A DNA stretch of 64,000 bases from Cylindrotheca closterium. Taxonomy: Eukaryota > Bacillariophyta > Bacillariophyceae > Bacillariales > Bacillariaceae. Under the pieces are notes generated by a model, which saw only the letters and a list, made by a program, of their open reading frames with translations, did not search any database and was not told the DNA's origin. The stretch spans positions 62,001 through 126,000 of the forward strand of contig CAKOGP040001714.1 in the NCBI GenBank assembly GCA_933822405.4. Direction: 5' to 3'. Within the stretch, counting starts at the first letter, position 1. Every line of letters begins with the position of its first letter. Shown in pieces: positions 59,436 through 64,000 of this stretch. Both the position numbers and the translations under genes were made by a program.

Positions 59436-62400
59436 ATGGCGTGTTTGACAAAGGACGACTTTAACCAGTTTACAGCAGACAATTTCTTTGCCTGCAATGA
59501 ATGTTCTCAGGATACGAAAGCCATCGTCCGTGATAAAAAGAGGAAATACCTTGCTGTATTCAAGTGCAGCAATATCAATTGCACCCGTGCTCCCGACCTA
59601 GTTTGGTACAAGTGTCGCGTATGCACCCACCAGAACCAACAACTTTCTAAAAGATTGGAGCAGCATCTGGGGAATAGAGGGCACCAATTGCAAGTTGCCG
59701 CCTTCGAGCGCCGCAAATCCAAAGCCTATGTGGAGAATGAATCAATCTGTGCTGAACCCGAACATTACTCCCAAAGTGGAGAGAAAATGGTGACAAGTAC
59801 AGATTCTGGCTTAGCGCACCCAGCCGATGATAGCTATATGGAAAATGAAGCCCCCTTTTCTCATCTTCACGAGGATACGAGTCTGTCCCCATTTCTTGAA
59901 GATCAGATTTCAACTGTACAAGATTGGAGAAGACAAGTCATCTTAAGGAGTCCGCAACCAAATCTTGACCTTTCAGTCTACTTCCCCAACCGGGATGAAG
60001 CTACTCCAACAGAGGGACGCATTAGAAATCCTGAAAATGCTCAATACTACCAATGTAATCGGCAGAACTCTGGATATGGGCCGAGGCTTCTCACACTACT
60101 TGCCACCAAAGGCAGTGCTTCGGCGTCTGAACTCAAAGAGACTCCTGCTACCACTGCTCTATGGTGCATGCTTCTTGCAAAACTGTCAGATCGCCTTCCA
60201 ATTTGTGATCAGCAGATTCTCGTTGTACTTTTGGCACACTTGTCAGCACAGAATCCTCTGCCCAAGTTGTTGCCAGTTCCAAAGGATTATGCGGAGCTGA
60301 GAAGGCAATTTATTTCCGGACGGTCTTCCATTCCCAACCTACTACCACGACCTATCATCCATAGCATGGACCACGGTTTTGCCTATGTGCCAATCCGCGA
60401 CATTCTCCAGTTCCACCTAGCAAATGGTCAGCCCTTGGATCCATTGGTTGACTTACCCTATTGTTTTGGCAGGCTGAAGGCCCGAGCACTTCATGGCTCT
60501 TCCCCAAGAGGGAAGGCTCTTCTTGCAATTTCAATTGACCATACTAATAATCCGCAAGCTGGTACCAATGCACAATCAATGGTCAACTTTCCAACTGAAG
60601 TTGTAATTTGGTCAGATGGATTTGAAGCCAACAACACAAAGAAAAACAGGGGTTCTGCACATATTGTTCTGGTTTCTATTGGCACACCCGAACACGATTA
60701 CCATTCGGGGTGCAACACTTATCCCGTGTCCCTTGGACCTTCCTCCAGTGACAAGTCACAAGTTCTTGACTTGATGGTTCGGGACTTGACCCAGTTGTTC
60801 TACAACCAGTCCGATGAAACAAACAAATTCTATGATGGGGCATCGGAAAGAGAGCTTTCAATTCTCCTGCGGGTATTTTGCTTTCTACAAGATCGGCCCG
60901 AACGTTGCCAATGGCTGTGTCTTGCCCACTGCAATGGAAAATACGCAGCTCGATTTGGTTGGACTGGCGACCTGTCCCAACCCGCTGCATACACCTATCT
61001 CCCATCATGTTCAGTGTGTCATGAATTAAGAATGGCAAGACTACAGGAGCAAGAATGTGACCATTGTGCCAATTGGTGTATGGATGGGCTGTATTTTGAA
61101 GCTCCAGCTGACTACCCTACCACTTTCAAGGATTGCTTTGATGAGGAAAACGCAGTTGGCGACATACCAATTAGTGCACCCAGCGACCCACGCTTATTGT
61201 TCCGTAACTCCAGTGTCCACTTACCATTCCGAAAGATCTCTTTCAAGGATTTGATGGCTGCTTCTGATGCGGCTTTTGATATGGTTCGCAATGGAAAGTG
61301 GAAGAAAAAGGAAGGCAACGCATACCTGGATACCTTTGCACTTTCCCCAGACTATAGTTCCAACATTTGCCAAGCTGCTGAGGAGGGTGTTGGAGAGAAA
61401 CCTTTGTATCCGGCCACCTGGAATCTACCGGGAGTGGACATCTGTCACCACATTGACGTGGTAATGCATTTATGCTTTCTAGGGATCACAAAGGCAAACT
61501 CAATAGACCTAGTGAGTGGTTGGCTAAAGGTACAACGGAAGTCGACGTCATTCTACAACAAGAGCCGTCCACTGTTAAAGCGCATCAAAGCTCAAAGTCT
61601 GTCATGGTGTAAAGCAGAGACAAGGTTTGGTGGATATGTATCTGAGAACTGGGTCGCATACTGTCTGATCTCTAAATTTCTTCATCAACTACTTTCAAAT
61701 CTTGCACCCATAGATGTGGAGTACACCGATCCACCAGGAGTGCCCTTATCTCAATACAATTTGAAACAGAAGAAAGCCTGGCTTTTGGCAAGGGAGATAG
61801 AGGGGATTGATGGCAAATCAAGCAAACTTATGGTGGACACGACATTCCTTTGCTTCAAGTCAAAGCCTGAAGAACAGTGGCCAGATATTGTCAAACCAAT
61901 TGCCTCCAAGGCCAGCCTGATTCAAGTGAATCATATGATAATATGTTGGCAGGTTTGTATGGCACGAGTAATGTCTCTTGATCAGAATCCAACAGAAGGA
62001 CAAGTGATGGATATTGATAGGCACATCAAGTTGTTCTTGAGTGCCGTAGATGAATTTGATTCCACGAGGCGCCAACAAGCTACAACTAAGGACAAGAAAG
62101 TACCTGTATGGCGTCGCAAACCCAACTATATTGGTCTTCTCAACTACCAGGACACAATCCGACAGATGGGCCCTCTTAGTCAACTCTCTGAGTTGGACTA
62201 CAAGGGTGAAGCCTCCATCAAAGACATCAAGAGACAGATCAAGAATGGGCTGAGTGGAAACTGGTCTTACAATGCAATGCGCGGGTACTACTGTGACAAG
62301 TCATACCAGTATGTCATGAAGGACTCTGCAATTGATGTTGCTGCCCAACTACAAGCAACAAAACCTGGAGAAACAAAACCTGCCGTGCTTGATTCAGCTT

Positions 62401-62912
62401 CCGCCATGCTTGATGTCGCAACTCACATTGCTGGAAAATCACTTGGTGGTGGAACAAACAACACTGAGACCAAAACCACATTTGTTCCCCGACAAAAGAA
62501 CTACACAAGGTTCAAGGATGAATTTACCGCACTTGAAAGACTTAATGGTATTGGTGACACAATTTTGGTTTCGGGATTAGTCTTGGACAATCATTTTTAT
62601 TTGATACTGAGGGAGGGCATCAGAAATTGTATTGAAATAAAGCCAATTGCCTTCCAAAAGGAAGTGTGTGGAGCTTGCTACTTTTCTTATGGCAAGGTGG
62701 ACAACGCCCCAACTTATGATGTGCCCCCAGTGTCCAAATCGTCTGAGTTCTTTTTGCTTCTACCCTTTCTTCGTGACAATGGGAAAATACCAGAGGATGA
62801 CAGCAATAAATTCTACCTAGTCACATCTAAATGGAGGGAGGTGACACTAGCAGATGGAGACGGCTATAGGCTGCAGTTGCCAATAGTTCCTGGTGCTACA
62901 TATGGGGAATAG
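59436..62912 (+). CDS. Large transposase-like protein with N-terminal zinc-binding region
   Basis: The first ATG of the frame is 59436, giving 1158 residues. Near the N terminus, spaced CxxC pairs (CNEC, CRVC) and a later H-x5-H suggest a zinc finger. The middle holds VVIWSDGFEANNTKKNRGS and, about 280 residues on, HIDVVMHLCFLGITKAN. The latter resembles the acidic and D-x-x-MH segments of tnp2/CACTA- or Plavaka-type transposases. A third acidic catalytic residue cannot be placed with confidence. There is no signal peptide and no frame damage, so the element may be recent. A convergent gene ends only 38 bp away. Transposase identity is an inference; a large host protein of unknown function remains possible. 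Confidence 0.6.
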   Translation: MACLTKDDFNQFTADNFFACNECSQDTKAIVRDKKRKYLAVFKCSNINCTRAPDLVWYKCRVCTHQNQQLSKRLEQHLGNRGHQLQVAAFERRKSKAYVENESICAEPEHYSQSGEKMVTSTDSGLAHPADDSYMENEAPFSHLHEDTSLSPFLEDQISTVQDWRRQVILRSPQPNLDLSVYFPNRDEATPTEGRIRNPENAQYYQCNRQNSGYGPRLLTLLATKGSASASELKETPATTALWCMLLAKLSDRLPICDQQILVVLLAHLSAQNPLPKLLPVPKDYAELRRQFISGRSSIPNLLPRPIIHSMDHGFAYVPIRDILQFHLANGQPLDPLVDLPYCFGRLKARALHGSSPRGKALLAISIDHTNNPQAGTNAQSMVNFPTEVVIWSDGFEANNTKKNRGSAHIVLVSIGTPEHDYHSGCNTYPVSLGPSSSDKSQVLDLMVRDLTQLFYNQSDETNKFYDGASERELSILLRVFCFLQDRPERCQWLCLAHCNGKYAARFGWTGDLSQPAAYTYLPSCSVCHELRMARLQEQECDHCANWCMDGLYFEAPADYPTTFKDCFDEENAVGDIPISAPSDPRLLFRNSSVHLPFRKISFKDLMAASDAAFDMVRNGKWKKKEGNAYLDTFALSPDYSSNICQAAEEGVGEKPLYPATWNLPGVDICHHIDVVMHLCFLGITKANSIDLVSGWLKVQRKSTSFYNKSRPLLKRIKAQSLSWCKAETRFGGYVSENWVAYCLISKFLHQLLSNLAPIDVEYTDPPGVPLSQYNLKQKKAWLLAREIEGIDGKSSKLMVDTTFLCFKSKPEEQWPDIVKPIASKASLIQVNHMIICWQVCMARVMSLDQNPTEGQVMDIDRHIKLFLSAVDEFDSTRRQQATTKDKKVPVWRRKPNYIGLLNYQDTIRQMGPLSQLSELDYKGEASIKDIKRQIKNGLSGNWSYNAMRGYYCDKSYQYVMKDSAIDVAAQLQATKPGETKPAVLDSASAMLDVATHIAGKSLGGGTNNTETKTTFVPRQKNYTRFKDEFTALERLNGIGDTILVSGLVLDNHFYLILREGIRNCIEIKPIAFQKEVCGACYFSYGKVDNAPTYDVPPVSKSSEFFLLLPFLRDNGKIPEDDSNKFYLVTSKWREVTLADGDGYRLQLPIVPGATYGE

Positions 62913-62950
62913 TGCTTTTGTTATTAATAGCAGTTCTTGTTATTGTACAA

Positions 62951-64000
62951 CTAATGATTCAAACTCTTATGTTTGGCACTGGGAACGCGACGGCGAGAAG
63001 AAGTGGGTGCATTTTTGTTCTTTGTACTGTAACAGGAAGAACAATACCACGAAAGTGACAACTGGTGGGGTTGCCCTTCTGGCTTGCCTCCAGATTCACT
63101 CACACAAGCCAGGCAATAGTGGACCTGGGTCGACAAAGACTTTCCGTAAGATTGGCATACCCCTTTGCACCTGGAATGTTGGAGAAGCTTGCTCAAGGGC
63201 AAAACGGACGTTTCCTTTGTGTAGTACTGGACATCCCCTGCTTCCATGACATGTAAATCTATCAATTGTTTGCGGTGACAATGACAGCCGTCATGGTTAA
63301 TTGGTACAGTCGCCTTGCCTGCTGGTGCCTTCTTTGTGACTGTGACCTTCTCCTTTTTCTTCTTGACCGCTGCCACCTTCATCTTTTTGCTTGCGGCATT
63401 GTTGTTACTGCTCAGGTGTGCTGCCAGTTGCTGCCCCAGCATCTGCTGTGCCTTCTTTGTTTGCTCTTGAATCTTTGCTTGAGCCTCTGCAGCCCCAGCA
63501 GCCAGTTGATCTTGTTCGGCCAAGTGGTTCTTTGCCGCTGTGGCAAGTTGCTCCTGCTCGAGCACCAATCGAGTCTTTGCTTCCTCCTTGTTCCGTTCCT
63601 CTTCTTCCGTCTTCTCTTGGGCTGCAGCAGCCAGTTGATCTTGTTCGGCCAAGTGGTTCTTTGCCGCTGTGGCAAGTTGCTCCTGCTCGAGCACCAATCG
63701 AGTCTTTGCTTCCTCCTTGTTCCGTTCCTCTTCTTCCGTCTTCTCTTGGGCTGCAGCAGCCAGTTGATCTTGTTCGGCCAAGTGGTTCTTTGCCGCTGTG
63801 GCAAGTTGCTCCTGCTCGAGCACCAATCGAGTCTTTGCTTCCTCCTTGTTCCGTTCCTCTTCTTCCGTCTTCTCTTGGGCTGCAGCAGCCAGTTGATCTT
63901 GTTCGGCCAAGTGGTTCTTTGCCGCTGTGGCAAGTTGCTCCTGCTCGAGCACCAATCGAGTCTTTGCTTCCTCCTTGTTCCGTTTCTTCCATTCCTTCTT
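62951..64000 (-). CDS. Repeat-containing coiled-coil protein with Cys-rich C terminus (5' partial)
   Basis: The frame is open to the right edge, so the start lies outside the window; the stop is at 62951. The visible N-terminal part is built from a 43-residue repeat (units with VLEQEQLATAAKNHLAEQD) that should form a long helix. A basic Lys-rich segment (KKMKVAAVKKKKEKV) follows. The C-terminal portion is Cys/His-rich, with HCHRK, CKGVC, YCLAC and WYCSSCYS, and is likely to bind zinc. Its close convergent placement with the transposase-like gene suggests the two belong to one mobile element, as an accessory DNA-binding protein. That is inference. Confidence 0.6.
   Translation of the reverse strand, partial: KKEWKKRNKEEAKTRLVLEQEQLATAAKNHLAEQDQLAAAAQEKTEEEERNKEEAKTRLVLEQEQLATAAKNHLAEQDQLAAAAQEKTEEEERNKEEAKTRLVLEQEQLATAAKNHLAEQDQLAAAAQEKTEEEERNKEEAKTRLVLEQEQLATAAKNHLAEQDQLAAGAAEAQAKIQEQTKKAQQMLGQQLAAHLSSNNNAASKKMKVAAVKKKKEKVTVTKKAPAGKATVPINHDGCHCHRKQLIDLHVMEAGDVQYYTKETSVLPLSKLLQHSRCKGVCQSYGKSLSTQVHYCLACVSESGGKPEGQPHQLSLSWYCSSCYSTKNKNAPTSSRRRVPSAKHKSLNH
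63504..63990 (-). repeat. 129 bp tandem coding repeat
   Basis: The anchor ctcctgctcg recurs at 63551, 63680, 63809 and 63938, exactly 129 bp apart. The units appear identical in DNA except at the outermost ends. They are in frame with the minus-strand gene and may continue beyond the window. Confidence 0.93.

Overview
The window reads as nuclear DNA of a diatom, most likely a raphid pennate. The reasons are proline/serine/threonine-rich secreted proteins with PSPVPS-type linkers, short GT-AG introns (about 55 to 255 nt), several N termini with a signal peptide followed by an ASAFAP-like plastid motif, and large LRR receptor-like and BspA-like LRR genes. The species assignment is inference.

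Layout. (1) 1-18163: one giant + strand gene, already open at the left edge. It has 33 ten-cysteine modules in near-identical 2550 bp and 1929 bp units, then a first copy of a C-terminal cysteine-rich domain, then about 1600 residues rich in Lys/Ser/Gly/Asp, then a second copy of that domain. (2) 18854-18971: a 5S rRNA gene on the minus strand. (3) 20472-21836: a GST-like protein. (4) 22094-25928: two minus-strand secreted paralogues that share the cysteine modules and C-terminal domain of the giant protein; with it they form a local family of presumed cell-wall (pleuralin-like) proteins. (5) 26781-30983: a DEAD-box helicase fused to a topoisomerase III. (6) 31610-36186: a 15-exon LRR receptor-like gene reconstructed here by splicing in frame. 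(7) 36570-47118: a presumptively plastid NFACT-R protein, a coiled-coil protein, a DUF4239-like membrane protein (3 exons) and an EF-hand-containing NCKX-type cation exchanger (2 exons). (8) 47119-54490: an inverted-repeat-bounded segment, two disordered proteins, a two-exon NUDT15-like Nudix hydrolase and a small membrane protein. (9) 54859-64000: repeat-rich DNA with a frameshifted BspA-like LRR gene inside a 3 kb inverted-repeat unit, then a transposon-like convergent gene pair that runs off the right edge.

The observations most worth following are the helicase-topoisomerase fusion, whose domain order resembles reverse gyrase but is built from a DEAD-box RNA helicase and a TOP3-beta-like enzyme, and the giant protein that joins pleuralin-like modules to a silaffin-like Lys/Ser block. 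All splice models and functions are read by eye from sequence. No alignment or database search was run.
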